From Clarkia xantiana subsp. parviflora (lineage: Eukaryota; Streptophyta; Magnoliopsida; Myrtales; Onagraceae), in assembly GCA_036873135.1 (NCBI GenBank), contig JAPTYO010000011.1, forward strand, positions 13,092,747-13,156,746: a DNA stretch of 64,000 nt, given 5' to 3'. A model generated the notes under the pieces. It searched no databases, had not been told where the DNA came from, and saw only the letters and a program-made list of their open reading frames with translations. Below are positions 1-12,018 of this stretch, piece after piece. The number at the start of each line of letters is the position of its first letter. The stretch's first letter is position 1. A program made the translations under genes and the position numbers.

Positions 1-3000
1 CTGGACATGTTTGAGGCAAACTCTGCATCCAATGAGTCAAAAGTGTTACGACAGAAACTATTCTCAAAGCCAGTGAGGGTTATTGAAAAGTATCCTGCTG
101 GTGAGGGAGATGGTGCAAAGACGCACATGGTTTGCCTTAATTGGTTGCTCTCTGAAAATCCTCTAGACTTGGAAACCGAACTTGCTCTTGGCTTTTTGGA
201 TCATTTAATGTTGGGGTTTCCTGCATCTCCATTGAGGAAAATATTATTAGAAAGTGGTTTAGGGGAAGCAATTATTGGGGGTGGCATTGAAGATGAACTC
301 CTTCAGCCTCAGTTTAGCATTGGTTTGAAGGGCGTCTCCGAAGAGAATATCTCAAAGGTTGAAGAATTAGTAATGAGTACACTGAAAAAGTTGGTAGATG
401 AAGGTTTTGATACTGATGCCGTGGAAGCATCAATGAATACTATTGAATTTTCTCTTAGGGAAAACAACACAGGATCATTTCCTCGAGGCCTGTCTTTGAT
501 GCTTCGATCCATTGTAAGTTCGTTTTCCCTTTTTGTTGCCACATTGACTTAGAATAGTCTCTAATTTTTATAGGGTCAATAACCTGGGAGAGGTCTGAAG
601 TTTGACCCTTGTGAATTTGAGAGGTCTGAAGTTTGAAATGGTGATAACAAAGGTCTGAAGTTTCGACTTGTAGATAATAGAGGTCTCCGTTAGTTTTTTC
701 CGTTAAAACTGACGGAAGTTGGTCATGTGCATTGCATGTGACCAGAAATAAAAAAAAATTCCAAAAATACCCTTCTTGCATATCACATGATTGAATGAAA
801 AGATGAAAATGCCCTTAAGGCCACCACCCAACTCCAGCCACCACCACGGCTCCGGCCGGCCACTACCCAACTCCGGCGACTACCACTCTCTCCGGCGACC
901 ACCACCCTCTCCGGCCGGCCACCACCCTCTCCGACGACCGCCACCACGGCCCCAATTGGGCCCAAATCGGAGCCACAAAGCTCCGATTTGGGGCCACAGA
1001 GCTCCGATTTGGAGCTCTGTGGCCCCAGATCGGAGCCACAGAGCTCCAAATCGGAGCTCTGTGGCTCCGATCTGGGGCCACAGAGCTCCGATTGGGAGCT
1101 CTGTGGCCCCAAATGGGAGCCACAGAGCTCCGATCGGAGCCACCGAGCTCCGATCGGAGCTTTGTGGCTCCGATTTGGGCCCAATTGGGGCCGTGGTGGC
1201 GGTCGTCGGAGAGGGTGGTGGCCGGCCGGAGAGGGTGGTGGTCGCCGGAGAGAGTGGTGGTCGCCGGAGAGGGTGGTGGCCGGCCGGAGCCGTGGTGGTG
1301 GTCGGAGTTGGGTTAGGTTTAAATTATGGACAGGGGTATTTTTGTCATTTCATCTTTATATTAATTAAACTTTTTATTAATTCAAATATTACAAAAGGGT
1401 ATTTTTGATATTTCACACGGTTCTGTTAAATTTGACAGAAAATTTGGACGGAAAACCTAAAAATCACAAAGTCCAAACTTCAGACCTCAGTTATCACCAT
1501 TTCAATCTTCAGACCTCTCAAATTAACAAGGGCCAAAAACTTCAGACCTCTCCCAGGTTATTGACCCATTTTTATATGGCAGATACTCATGTGTTTTTTT
1601 TTTCCTTTTCTAGGGCAAATGGATATATGATATGAATCCATTTGAGCCATTGAAATATGAGGAACCATTGATGGCCCTAAAAGCAAGAATAGCCAAAGAG
1701 GGTTCCAAGGCAGTTTTCTCTCCTTTGATAGAGAAGTTCATCTTGAACAATCCCCATCTTGTTACTGTGGAAATGCAGGTACCCTTAAGCTAATCAATAG
1801 TAGTATATATTTTAGCTTATTCTGCTCTCATATTGGAGGACGAAGATATTAACTGACTAGTATCTTGTCTCCCCAACCAGCCTGATGCTGAGAAAGCTTC
1901 TCGTGATGAAGCCGCTGAAAAGGAAATTCTCGAAAAGGTGAAAGCTAGTATGACTGAAGAAGATCTAGCAGAGCTAGCTCGTGCTACAGTAGAGCTACGT
2001 TTGAAGCAGGAAACTCCAGATCCACCTGAAGCTTTAAAGGCAGTCCCTAGTCTCTCTCTGCAAGACATTCCCAAGGAACCCATTCATATCCCTTCTGAGG
2101 TGAATAGTTATATTAAGACATATTTACAAACTATATATATATACATACATTTTTCATGCTCTGTGATTTTACCGAGAATAATAATTTCAGGTTGGTGAAA
2201 TTGATGGTGTTAAAGTTCTGCAACATGATCTTTTCACCAATGATGTTCTTTACTCTGAGGTTGTCTTCAATATGAGTCCTCTGAAGCAAGAACTTCTTCC
2301 CTTGGTTCCGCTTTTCTGGTAAAGTTCTTCACGGCAACATTTATGCCTTCTTCAGGATATATTATAGTCTTTTCCTTCGTGTCTCTGTCTTGTTTTGGTT
2401 ACCCTACCTTTTTCATTTGATAAACATGTCGTTTTGGTTCTTTTTTCTCTAACATAGCCATATTCAACTACCACAGTCAATCACTGCTGGAGATGGGTAC
2501 AAAAGATTTGAGTTTTGTTCAGCTTAATCAATTAATTGGAAGAAAAACTGGAGGGATATCTGTATACCCGATGACATCATCTGTACGTGGTAAGGAGGAC
2601 CCTTGCAGCCATCTAATTGTTCGTGGTAAAGCCATGGCTGGACGGGCTGATGACCTCTTCAATCTGGTACCCTATTTTTTTCTTCCTAGTCTCCTTTCAG
2701 AAATCATTGAACCCGCTTTAAATAGCATAACTGTATCTGCAAATCTTAGAACATGCTCCAGAGTATTTTCTCTTTTGTCAATGACTGCATTGTATAGGAA
2801 TGAATTATATCTGAAATTCTTTTATGTATGTTTCTGTAATAGGTCAACATCATTCTTCAAGAGGTTCAGTTTACAGATCAGCAACGGTTTAAGCAATTTG
2901 TCTCCCAAAGCAAGGCCAGGATGGAGGTATCCCATCAATACCGTACTTTGCTCAATAAAGCAATACTCGAGTCTATTTTATTATTTTTGACCAACTCATA

Positions 3001-4430
3001 GTTGGAGACCGTTTTTCTCTGCAGAATCGTCTAAGAGGCAGCGGCCATGGAGTTGCAGCTGCAAGGATGGATGCCAAGTTGAACGTTGCTGGATGGGTTT
3101 CAGAACAAATGGGAGGTGTCAGGTTGGGAGTACATATTTATTTAATCCCTCTAGTTCTTCAAGTAGTTAATTTGGGGGTCCATAAATTAATTGTGTTACA
3201 CGGTGTTCTTTGTAGCTACTTGGAGTTTCTTCGATCCTTGGAAGAGAGAGTCGACCAAGATTGGGAAGGAATTTCTTCATCTCTGGAGGAGATCCGCAGA
3301 TCTTTGCTTTCCAAGAACAGTTGCCTAGTAAACATGACTGCTGATGGGAAGAACCTGAAGGGCGCAGAGAAGTACGTCAGCAAGTTCCTCGACTTGCTTC
3401 CCAAGAATTCTCCAGTCGGAGCTTCATCATGGAATGCACGTCTTTCTCCCGAAAACGAGGCCCTCGTGATTCCCACTCAGGTCAATTATGTCGGCAAAGC
3501 AGCAAACATTTATGAAACAGGGTACCAACTTGATGGAAGCGCTTATGTCATCTCAAAACACATTAGCAACACGTGGTTGTGGGACCGAGTGCGTGTCAGT
3601 GGCGGTGCCTATGGTGGTTTCTGTGACTTTGATACCCATTCTGGTACTAATTACCACCATTTCCATTTTGAAGTCCCTGCCCAAGTTGTTGTTAGATAGA
3701 GATGAGATATGATGATGAGATGTATTGTTGTTTCTTTCAGGAGTGTTCACTTTCTTATCTTATCGAGACCCGAACCTGTTGAAGACACTTGACATTTACA
3801 ACTCAACTGGGGATTTCCTGAGAGAATTGGAAATGGATGAGGACACACTAACAAAAGCAATAATTGGAACTATTGGAGATGTTGATTCGTACCAGTTGCC
3901 TGATGCCAAGGGCTACAGCAGGTAATTAACATCTTCAACTTGCAACTATTAAAGAAAGTTGAAGTTGGGGAGTAATTGTTAATCTATATTATGGAGGAGA
4001 GGTTAGTTCTTATGCATGATGGTTGATTTTGTGATGTCTATAGCTTGTTGCGGCATCTTTTGGGAGTTACGGAAGAAGAGCGACAAATGAGACGCGAGCA
4101 GATTTTAACTACCAGGTAATGAATAGATTTCTTGTTTTTACACCAAACCAATCAATTGAAAACTACCAATAATCTTTCATATTAAAGGAGAGTGTTTGGA
4201 AGGAACCTCCTCTGAATCTTGATATATTCATTGTAATGAAGAATGGAAGCAAATAAATGCTTATTGTGTGTGTGATTGGGAAATGCAGTTTGAAGGACTT
4301 CAAGGAATTTGCGAATGCAATAGACGCAGTTAAAGATAAGGGAATTTCAGTGACAGTGGCATCTCCCGACGACGTTGAATCCGCCAACAAAGAAATTCCC
4401 AACTTCTTCCAAGTCAAGAAACTTCTTTAG
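1..4430 (+). CDS. PREP: Presequence protease (PreP), C-terminal two-thirds, 11 exons, 5' end outside window
   Basis: M16C (pitrilysin-like) zinc metallopeptidase that in plants degrades cleaved targeting peptides in mitochondria and chloroplasts. Exons read from GT-AG sites and reading-frame continuity: 1-513, 1614-1778, 1881-2099, 2191-2318, 2477-2666, 2843-2926, 3025-3122, 3216-3643, 3741-3921, 4044-4115, 4289-4430, stop TAG. Together they give 739 codons with no break; the full plant protein is about 1,080 residues, so the N-terminal catalytic domain with the inverted HxxEH zinc motif lies before base 1. Visible hallmarks are the M16C helical-hairpin linker with its charged stretch (exon 3), the segment QLIGRKTGGISVYP, and RVRVSGGAYGG near 3590. 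In the last, Arg and Tyr six residues apart match the substrate-binding pair described for this family. The match to Arabidopsis PreP is by memory and could be either paralogue. The gene looks intact despite a 1-kb transposon in its first visible intron. Confidence 0.95.
573..1567. mobile_element. Non-autonomous fold-back Mutator-like element in a PreP intron
   Basis: The ends are near-perfect inverted repeats (GGGTCAATAACCTGGGAGAG at 573; its complement ends at 1567). They are flanked by an exact 9-bp direct repeat, ATTTTTATA, at 564-572 and 1568-1576. A 9-bp duplication is the hallmark of Mutator-like elements. The element is almost one long palindrome: sequence from the left end to about 1070 is mirrored, with decay, from about 1075 to the right end. 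The GC-rich core (about 800-1310) repeats motifs such as GGAGCTCTGTGGC and CCGGAGAGGGTGGTGG on both arms. No transposase is present. Long frames across the core are artefacts of the low-complexity repeats. The element sits wholly within intron 514-1613, so it should be removed by splicing. Confidence 0.9.
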
Positions 4431-4993
4431 ACTTATGATAATGATTATAGAATAACAAACAATCAAACGTGTATTGGCATTGCATTGAATTCTGTTACTG
4501 AAATACATTTGAAATGAAAGTTTCTTATTGATCATCGTATACAAAGAAAACAATGCTTCTATATCATTAGAATTTTGGAATACAGAATAATGAGTTTTGA
4601 GAATTACGGCATGTTAGATAGAATACACAAAGAATATGAATTATGATTCATAATGAAGATGTTTTATTACAATAAAGTAGTAAATAGAAATCTCAATTCC
4701 ATCCTTATAATGAATAAATCATTCTTGACCATTTCCTAACTGTGACACAATTCCTCCTATTTACTATTTTAAAAAAAAATTGCAACATAAAGCCAAACAT
4801 ATAACTCAACTTTTTTTTTTAAACGATTCGTAATATAAATATAACAAACATATAACTCAACTTGGCTAAAATGATCCACTATCCTTATTATTTGAGATAT
4901 ATATATATATATATAATTTTTTTTTCACCTAAAGATTGCATATTACTCTCCTACTCCACTAATAACTTGTCCTTAGGGAACAATAGACCCTCT
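4431..4993. other. AT-rich spacer downstream of PreP
   Basis: Holds the presumed PreP 3' UTR and AT-rich DNA, including a short (TA)n run near 4900-4914. No gene or clear repeat is seen. The sharp rise in GC after about 4990 marks the start of the retroelement LTR. Confidence 0.6.
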
Positions 4994-5639
4994 TGATGGA
5001 TATACACTCGATTGGACCTCACTAAGACTCAAACACGGTCGCCCCGCCGACCTCGAGGTAAGACCACTTTAAAGATACGCGCCATGTTCCGGTTGCCACG
5101 TAGCAATTAGACTTGTTCGGTTGCGCCGGCCACGTCCAGAGCAACCGAACAAGTTCGGTAGCAGGGCAACCAGACATGTCCGGTTGTACAGCAACCAGAC
5201 ATGTCCGGTTGTACAGCAACCGGACTCGTCCGGGGCCGACACACCCCGTGTCGACCCCCTACCCCCCAGACACCGCTGTCTGGGGCACCCGCGTATACCC
5301 GATCTCTCTCAATCTCTATGCGGGCCCCACCTAAAAATGTGGGCCCCTCCGGTGCCTAGATCCAAAACTCTATAAATAGGGGCCTAGGTCCTTCATTTCC
5401 AATTTAATCTCGGATTGAGACACCGGAGCTCTGACTTATCTCTACTTTCTCTCTCTAGAATTATATTCTTACTTTGGCATCGGAGAGGGTTCGCCAGATA
5501 CACCCCCCCTCTCTCTAGCACTGCCCTTGGTGCAGGTCTGCCAGGCACGGAGTTGGATTGACTGTAACCCGAATATTGGAGGAACATGGCTCGACTCAAG
5601 GCCGCCAAGATCGGACCCCCGGGCGAGCAGGTTCCAACA
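4994..5639 (+). mobile_element. Ty3/gypsy-type 5' LTR (plus orientation)
   Basis: Begins TGATGGA at 4994 and ends TTCCAACA at 5639, directly before a gypsy-type primer-binding site. It contains a TATA box (CTATAAATAGGGGCC near 5370) and, downstream, the leader-like block GAGCTCTGACTT...GGCATCGGAGAGGG (5428-5490). The same block recurs in reverse in the LTR at 57157-57980, so the two belong to related families. The 5' half holds a 25-bp direct repeat at about 5140-5232. No target duplication or matching 3' LTR was found. Confidence 0.7.
5140..5232. repeat. 25-bp tandem repeat in LTR U3
   Basis: About three to four copies of a 25-bp unit containing AACCAGACATGTCCGGTTGT. The unit is internally palindromic (CCGGTTGTACAGCAACCGG across copies). 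It lies upstream of the TATA box in the U3 part of the LTR, where retroelement enhancers usually sit. Confidence 0.7.
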
Positions 5640-5640
5640 T

Positions 5641-5652
5641 TGGCGCCGTCTG
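5641..5652 (+). promoter_or_regulatory. Gypsy-type primer-binding site
   Basis: TGGCGCCGTCTG follows the LTR end by one base. This is a common plant Ty3/gypsy primer-binding motif for tRNA-primed minus-strand synthesis, and it fixes the LTR as 5' and the element as plus-oriented. Confidence 0.75.
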
Positions 5653-8600
5653 CGTGATTTGAACAAAAAGCCGTTAATAAGATACCCAAGTTCCTGCCGC
5701 GATTTTCATGCACGGAGGGTTCAATGCAAGAGGTGAGTCGTCCAGTAAACGCGATGACTATGCCTCACAGACAGAAGATGACATAATAGAAGCCGTGGAT
5801 GCATCGCAATTGTTGGAAGGCGTAACTCAGTTTTCCAAAGAAAAGATGGAGTATACGATGCACCCACATACAAATGTGTTGGTCATCAAAACAAGGATAG
5901 CTAACAACCCCCTCCAAATGATTCGAGACCACCACATCGTACAAGTAACAAGGTGCCAAGGGTAGTGAGGCCGGTAGTGGAACCACCTATACCAGCCCCT
6001 CAGGAAGTGCCACCAATGCCCGCTCCTAAAAGAGATACAGCCCGTCCAAGAGACGCAACAGGAACTGCAAGTTACTAATGCTCAGCAGGTACCTCCGGTG
6101 TCGATACCACAAGAAGATTCGTATGATGCATCTACGCCGTCGACACGACGCCATCCGAGAAAGAGCATTGCGACTAGTGCTACCTCACATCCTAGGAGGA
6201 CCTACCATAGGAACCCCCCCTCAACGTTTTCCTTATGGCATGCCGCCATAAGATCAACCATTCAGGATGACCGGCAACACAATCCCATCACATGTTACGC
6301 CAACGTGATCCTCTAGTAAAAGAAGGATTCATGTCAACCATAGATGAATTGACAGCGTACTGTAAGGTAAGGAGAGCTAGAAGATACGGACCACCACCAG
6401 TGGCTCCGACTGACCAAGCCTCACCAAGGGACATTCCAAGAAGAGCTCAAAGTAAGGGACGTCGTCCCGACAACTCGACAAGGCAACCGCCTACCCATGA
6501 TGCAGCGCGACATGCTCCAACCCCTCGTGCAAGACAACCCTCGGTACACCTCTCAAGGAGGCAGCAAGGGGACAGTTTGAAAGACAAGGCCTTGAGCATG
6601 GAACTCATGGAGTGTTTCCACACTATATTACTACATCGCTACTACAACAGGGAGTCTCATGGACAGACGCAGTGGGATGAGATCACATATAGCGTGTATG
6701 GAGGATACACCTCCACCTAGTCCACCTTGGCAAGGATGAGACCTTATATTACTCAAGTGGAAGGAATACACACAACCCAATGGAGGAGGACAGTTACATT
6801 ACAAAGGAGGCAGGGGGTATCAACACCCCCACACCCATATCCTTCCCATATCCTCTTATTTAATTTAACTACATAACAATTCAACTCCCTGAAAGGGATA
6901 GATATTTGACACTTGATATTATCATGTTTTCCAAGAATAATCCTGCCGGATGTCTTCGAACTCCGTATTATATATATATATATACACAGTTTGACTACTA
7001 CGAGAGTCCATCAAACGCCGCTGCCGACCAAGAGAGTCGTCGCCAAGGCTACATGTCACTGACGAACAAAAGCGTCGTCACCGATCAAAACACCGCCGCC
7101 GACAAACTGTCTTGTTCAAACATGTTTGATCGGCACTACCGTTCGCTTAAGCTCCTCAAAGGAACGCATGAGGAACAGATTGATCATTCTCAAAGGACAC
7201 CTATAAGTTCAAGACTTTGGGAAAAGACCACTAAGATGGAAGGCGCACCTCCAAAAATGAGTTGAGCACTCTCAACATCTTATAAGAAGAATTATCATGA
7301 GGGTCACAAAGGACTACCCCCACTACAACCTTCCAAAAAGTATCTTAGTGCTACGTTCGTCGGAAGACACCATCGGGCGTTGATATGCAAGGGAGGCACT
7401 ATCCAAGTCACAACATGCCTTCCCCGCAAAAACAAAGAGAATACCTATTGGCATAAAAGGGGGCAGTCGCGAGCACATCCCTCCAAAAATTGGGGAAACC
7501 ATATCACATGGACAACACCCACCTTCAGGGGCAAACGCCTCCAGTGAATCTATATGATTTCACAAAATAGCCAGGAGATGCAACTACACCTAGTAAGCTC
7601 ATCTCAGGTAATGGAATACACTTCCATTAAGAACTCTTCAAAGGCCCCAAGCCTAGCAAGGGAAGAAGGGCGACGCCATCATCCAGCTATCAAAAAGGGA
7701 TATGGAAAACATAGTGTTTCCACACAGCGATGTATTGGTCATAATAGGGGGAATCACTAGCTTTGACATGAAGAGAATTATAGTTCATGAAGGGAGTTTG
7801 ACACAAACCCCCATGCCCAGCTATTAACGATACTAGGAAAGAGTCCGACATACCTAATACCAGGGGACCCCCTACTGGTAAGCTTCGAAGAAACATCAAC
7901 ATACCCATGGATGAGGATAGCGCTACTAATAAGGCGGACGCAAGGATGGAGGATGTATCCTTGCATTTATTCTTGCAAAAATGGACTCCCTATGTGGAGA
8001 AGCCATCTAATAGATGATCACGCTCTTATTTTCAAATATGATCCTAAATCGAAGATCCGTGGACTCCGCATTATATATGCAATAAATGACATGTTTATCA
8101 AGATAGGTACATGAAGATGGAGATTGCGCCATCAAGTTAGGCGCACGCCTCTACCAAGTTCAACACACTTGGGTTGTCATGAACACTCCTTCGCCATCTC
8201 ATAAGGAAGAAAGGCAATCAAGGATACAGTTACTAACAAAACAGACGCCGGTAGAAAATTCTGCCATTAACGTCATGCACCAAGCACTGAGTGAATGACA
8301 ACTATTAAAAAGGGAAGAAGGGGGAGAACCTCATCATTCCAACATCCCTTATCATTGTGTGCATACACAACACGAATACAACTCTCAAGAAAGCAGAGCG
8401 ACAAGCCATGTCTACTACGGGGTAACCCCCTGTTCATAACAAGAGGGGGATCACGTTTAAAACGACAACACTCCAGAGCCTTGGAGAATTCTCTAAGGAA
8501 GAGTTGAGACGTATTATTCTCGACAAGTATTACCGGTTAAAGGAAAAAAGAGGGAAAACAAGTTACAAGCCCCCTTCAAGAGCGAGCACCGCTACTTGGC

Positions 8601-9300
8601 TCAATAAGAAGAAATGTCTAAAACACCGGACACACATATGTGGAAAAAACAACTGCAGCGTGCCAACCCTCATACCAAAGGGGGGAAGGCGCGACACTTA
8701 GCAATCAACATTCTACCCGCATAGTAGGAGAATATATATGAGGGCTGACACCGATCAAGAGATCTCAACAACAATCTTGAAGAAAATATGAATAGCACAA
8801 AACCGGTGGTACTACACCAAACTGACTTTTACAATGAGTCAATTGAAGAAACGGGATCTAATGATGAAAGGGGAGAAGTCTCCATTACCCACCCCCCAAC
8901 TCCCCCAAGGGCACAACCAAAAAGGGTTTACTCAGAAACGTGATCGTGATCAGAGCAAACAAGCATAATCGAGCAAAAAACCGAAGAAGGAGCCCAAGAC
9001 ACAAAGGGCACCCAACAAGGAAAGCCTAAGTGGATTATCATCCATAGGGCACAAAGCACATACCAGGCAATTAGGGGGGCGCCACATGAACAAATTCCCG
9101 ACACTTCACATAGAGATAGACAAAGACGTTTGGTGTACGACGCTGTTTGGCCACATAAGCCTATGACACTACACCTTCCAAAAGGAAGGTACAAATAGGA
9201 AACAACAACGGGAACCCTCCATCCGCCCAAGGGTGGGGAAAACAAGGATCGATCCTGACAAGGCGACCTTCACACTTGGAATATATCCAGGTAACAAGCA
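5653..9300 (+). pseudogene. Degenerate gypsy-type internal region (gag-pro remnants)
   Basis: No long open frame survives. Two stretches resemble the retropepsin region of gypsy polyproteins, where a His-Asn-Asp-Ala-Leu-Val-like segment precedes the catalytic Asp. One is at about 5845-5945 (TMHPHTNVLVIKTRIANN). The other is at about 7720-7810 (FPHSDVLVIIGGITSF followed by RIIVHEGSL), where the expected D-x-G-S motif has decayed to HEGS. No reverse transcriptase or integrase block could be recognised. The region is rich in CGA, CAC and ACA-type sequence, unlike the AT-rich host DNA. The assignment rests on position after the primer site and these weak resemblances. Confidence 0.45.
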
Positions 9301-10419
9301 CTTTTCCACGGGAAAACCCAGGTAAGGGATAACACCCCTATGATAAAAACAATGCTAATAGAGCAGACTACGCGAACCAAGGATCCAGTTCGCATAGTCT
9401 GATCTCGTCGAATTGAAACTAATGAGAACGGAACGGACTAATCGAACCCAATACAAGGATCGAATAGTTCAGCCCAGTCACATTGATAAACTAGTCCAAA
9501 TGGACAATATAATGAGCAATATAGTCCTACATAATGATGCATAATCACATAATCTGTTTTAGCTAACATCTTGATTCAATGTCAAATAATTTGCAAAAGA
9601 CTTGCAGGTTACAACACACGTCCTAATTCAGGAACAACACTAAGTACGGACAATGTCATATGGATAGGCAAGTCTTACAACGACCTCTGACCTATACCAA
9701 TTATCTAATGGTCGGACGCCACCTATAAGTGCAACTCATATCCTACTTTGGAAAAATCACCAAGTAGTGGCGTGACAACCTTATGAAGATAAGCAAGTCC
9801 ATCAAGTGACCTCTGATTTACGAAGACTATATAAATGGAAGACCAGGTCATATCTCTTATACACTCTACTATGGAAAAACACAAATTAGTGATATATATA
9901 TAACAACACGAGCGGCCATCCAGGTTACATACAATCTCCAAGCTGTTCTGGGTTGATCACCCAGCAATGTTATTTAAGCATCATGGTTGGAATTACTACC
10001 AATTCTATGATAGTTGTGCCTTAGGGAACTACTCAATGCGTCGTGGTTGGAACCAACACCAATTTCGCGGCCGCTGTACCTTAGGGTACTGATTCAAAGT
10101 GGCGTGACTGGCAGAGACCATTGTCACGATCACAATACCTTAGCGCTAAGGTCATGATGATATGATAGCACCAGGTACCTGGAAAATGAAAACCAGGTAT
10201 CATCTCAGATACTCCGGCGGCACAGACACTTATGTGATGTGATTGCCTCCATTCCTTGGGAGCTAACTCTAAGGAGATATTTTGAATATCACTATGTCCA
10301 GTCTCTTAAGAAGCAGTGACACTACCACAGATAGTTATGTTTCCGCGACGGCTGGCTATACCGGTGAAGAGGCAACCCTTATGATAACAAGGTTACGCCT
10401 ACACACCCCAAAGCGCTGA
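9301..10419. other. Non-coding retroelement-like DNA, no gene seen
   Basis: Moderate-GC sequence without a convincing frame. It contains short imperfect repeats, for example CGAACCAAGGATCCAGTTCGC near 9370 and related ACCTTAG-containing blocks near 9960-10140. It is continuous in composition with the flanking decayed gypsy element and is probably its non-coding 3' part. Confidence 0.4.
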
Positions 10420-11180
10420 ATACCATGCGAGTTGCGCCTCGCCAAAACGTAAGCTTGAGAAAATCAAGTAACGGATACACCACTACGGCGGAGTTGATAC
10501 CGTCGCGACCTTACTTCGGACAAGCCAAGTAACAGTTATACAATCAAAAAACGCATTGCACTATCGCAAGTAGCGTGTTGCACCAACGCCACATCTTGGA
10601 CTACTAAGGGCGGAAAAACGCATTTGCAAGTAGCACCTTGCCATAACGCTACTCTGAGGCATCGGGTATACGGAATAAAACGTACCAAACCAAGCAAGTA
10701 ACGTCTTGCCATAACGCCTTGTCTTAGAACATCAATAGGCGGAAAATGCACTAACATTTGTATTAGCATGTTAGGACTGCAAGCAGCGTCTTGCCACAAC
10801 GCTATCTCAAGGAATTGAGTAAGCGGCTTAAAACGTACCAAACCGAGCAAGTAACGTCTTGCCTCAACGCTATCTTGAGTCATCAAGTAAAGCGGTAAAG
10901 TGCAATCGCGAGTCGCGTCTCGCCATAACGCTATCTCAAGGCATTGAGTAAGCTGCTTAAAACGTACCAAATTATGCAAGTAACGTCTTGCCATAACACT
11001 ACCTCGAGACATCAGGTAAGTGGTAAAAACGCAACAAATTAAGCAAGTAGCGTCTTGCCGACAACTCTATCTCGAGGCATCAGATACGCGGTAACAAAAC
11101 GTGTCAACACAGCGCAAGTAGCGTCTTGCAAACAATGCTATGTCGAGGCACCGACAAGCAAGTGGTCTTCGTCAAGTATA
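10420..11180. repeat. About 65-bp diverged tandem array
   Basis: Around nine to ten copies, about 60-70 bp apart, at roughly 10564, 10626, 10694, 10780, 10848, 10909, 10976, 11044 and 11116. Each carries GCAAGTAACGTCTTGC (an inverted repeat GCAAG...CTTGC), then AACGCTATCTCAAGGCAT and AAAACGTACCAAA. Copies are clearly diverged. Frames crossing it, such as a 158-codon frame on the minus strand, are repeat artefacts. Confidence 0.8.
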
Positions 11181-11865
11181 GATAAAATCTCAAAGCAACG
11201 CCATACCTTGGCATATGTGAGCTTGATAAATACAGTACCATTGGTAATGATTGTGATGAACGTCAACTCCGGCACTCCACCAACATGACAAGATAGATAG
11301 CGTCCTAAGAATAAGGAAGCATATCATATTCGCGATACATGCGTATTACAATGCTAAGTCCGGCATACAACCGGTATGGTGTTAACAACCTCAAGAACAA
11401 GAGGTCACAACAGGAAGTGTAAACATACACAACCTAGAAGGCGTGGGGGTATCCATAATAACAATGGTATGATATCCTACTCATGCTTATATAAATTTAC
11501 ATATGTCTCGAACAGGTATGATACGAACGATAGATGGAGAGTGGTGAATATACGCCCAAGCTATCACTAATCGAACACGAGAAGTGGGACAAAACCGAAT
11601 ATAATTAGAGACCTGGAACACGGACACCCGGGGCCCATCACATGGGCCCGGAAAATATCCCGAGTGGCAAAATCCACTCGGGAAGACCCCGGGTGGAAAG
11701 ACCACCCGGGGGCACCCGAGCAAGGTGCTCCCTGCTCGGGTACCCGAGCAAGGCCTTGGGGGTACCTCCTCGGGTACCCCCCATCCGTCCGGACGAGCCT
11801 CCCTCGTCCGGACCTCCACTCCCGGACGGTATCTCGCCCGGGGTTTTCCCTTGGAGGGCCACACA
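11181..11865. other. Non-coding region with GC-rich palindromic segment
   Basis: The last part (about 11610-11850) is very GC-rich and built of overlapping palindromes around CCCGGG and CCCGAGCAAGG/CCTTGCTCGGG. Frames of 70-130 codons cross it on both strands, but their composition is driven by the palindromes and none resembles a known protein. Confidence 0.5.
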
Positions 11866-12018
11866 GCAACACTTAGCTATAATGAACTTACCTACGGTTG
11901 AACAGGGTTCAAAGATAACTTATTTACGGTCAAGGACAACTTATAATTACGAACATGTTAGAATCAAGAACATCAATTTATCAAAATCACGAACTCCTAA
12001 CACAGGCTCTGATACCAC
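11866..12018 (-). mobile_element. Truncated copia leader with tRNA-Met primer-binding site
   Basis: Read on the minus strand, TGGTATCAGAGC (plus 12006-12017) is the classic Ty1/copia primer site complementary to initiator tRNA-Met, one base inside the LTR at 12019. Only about 150 bp of leader, similar to that beside the LTR at 51545, remains before the sequence changes to unrelated GC-rich DNA. The element has therefore lost its body. Confidence 0.7.

Noticed and set aside
783..1408. Overlapping frames of 74-205 codons within the PreP intron
   Set aside because: They cover the palindromic, GC-rich core of a transposon; near-identical peptides occur on both strands.
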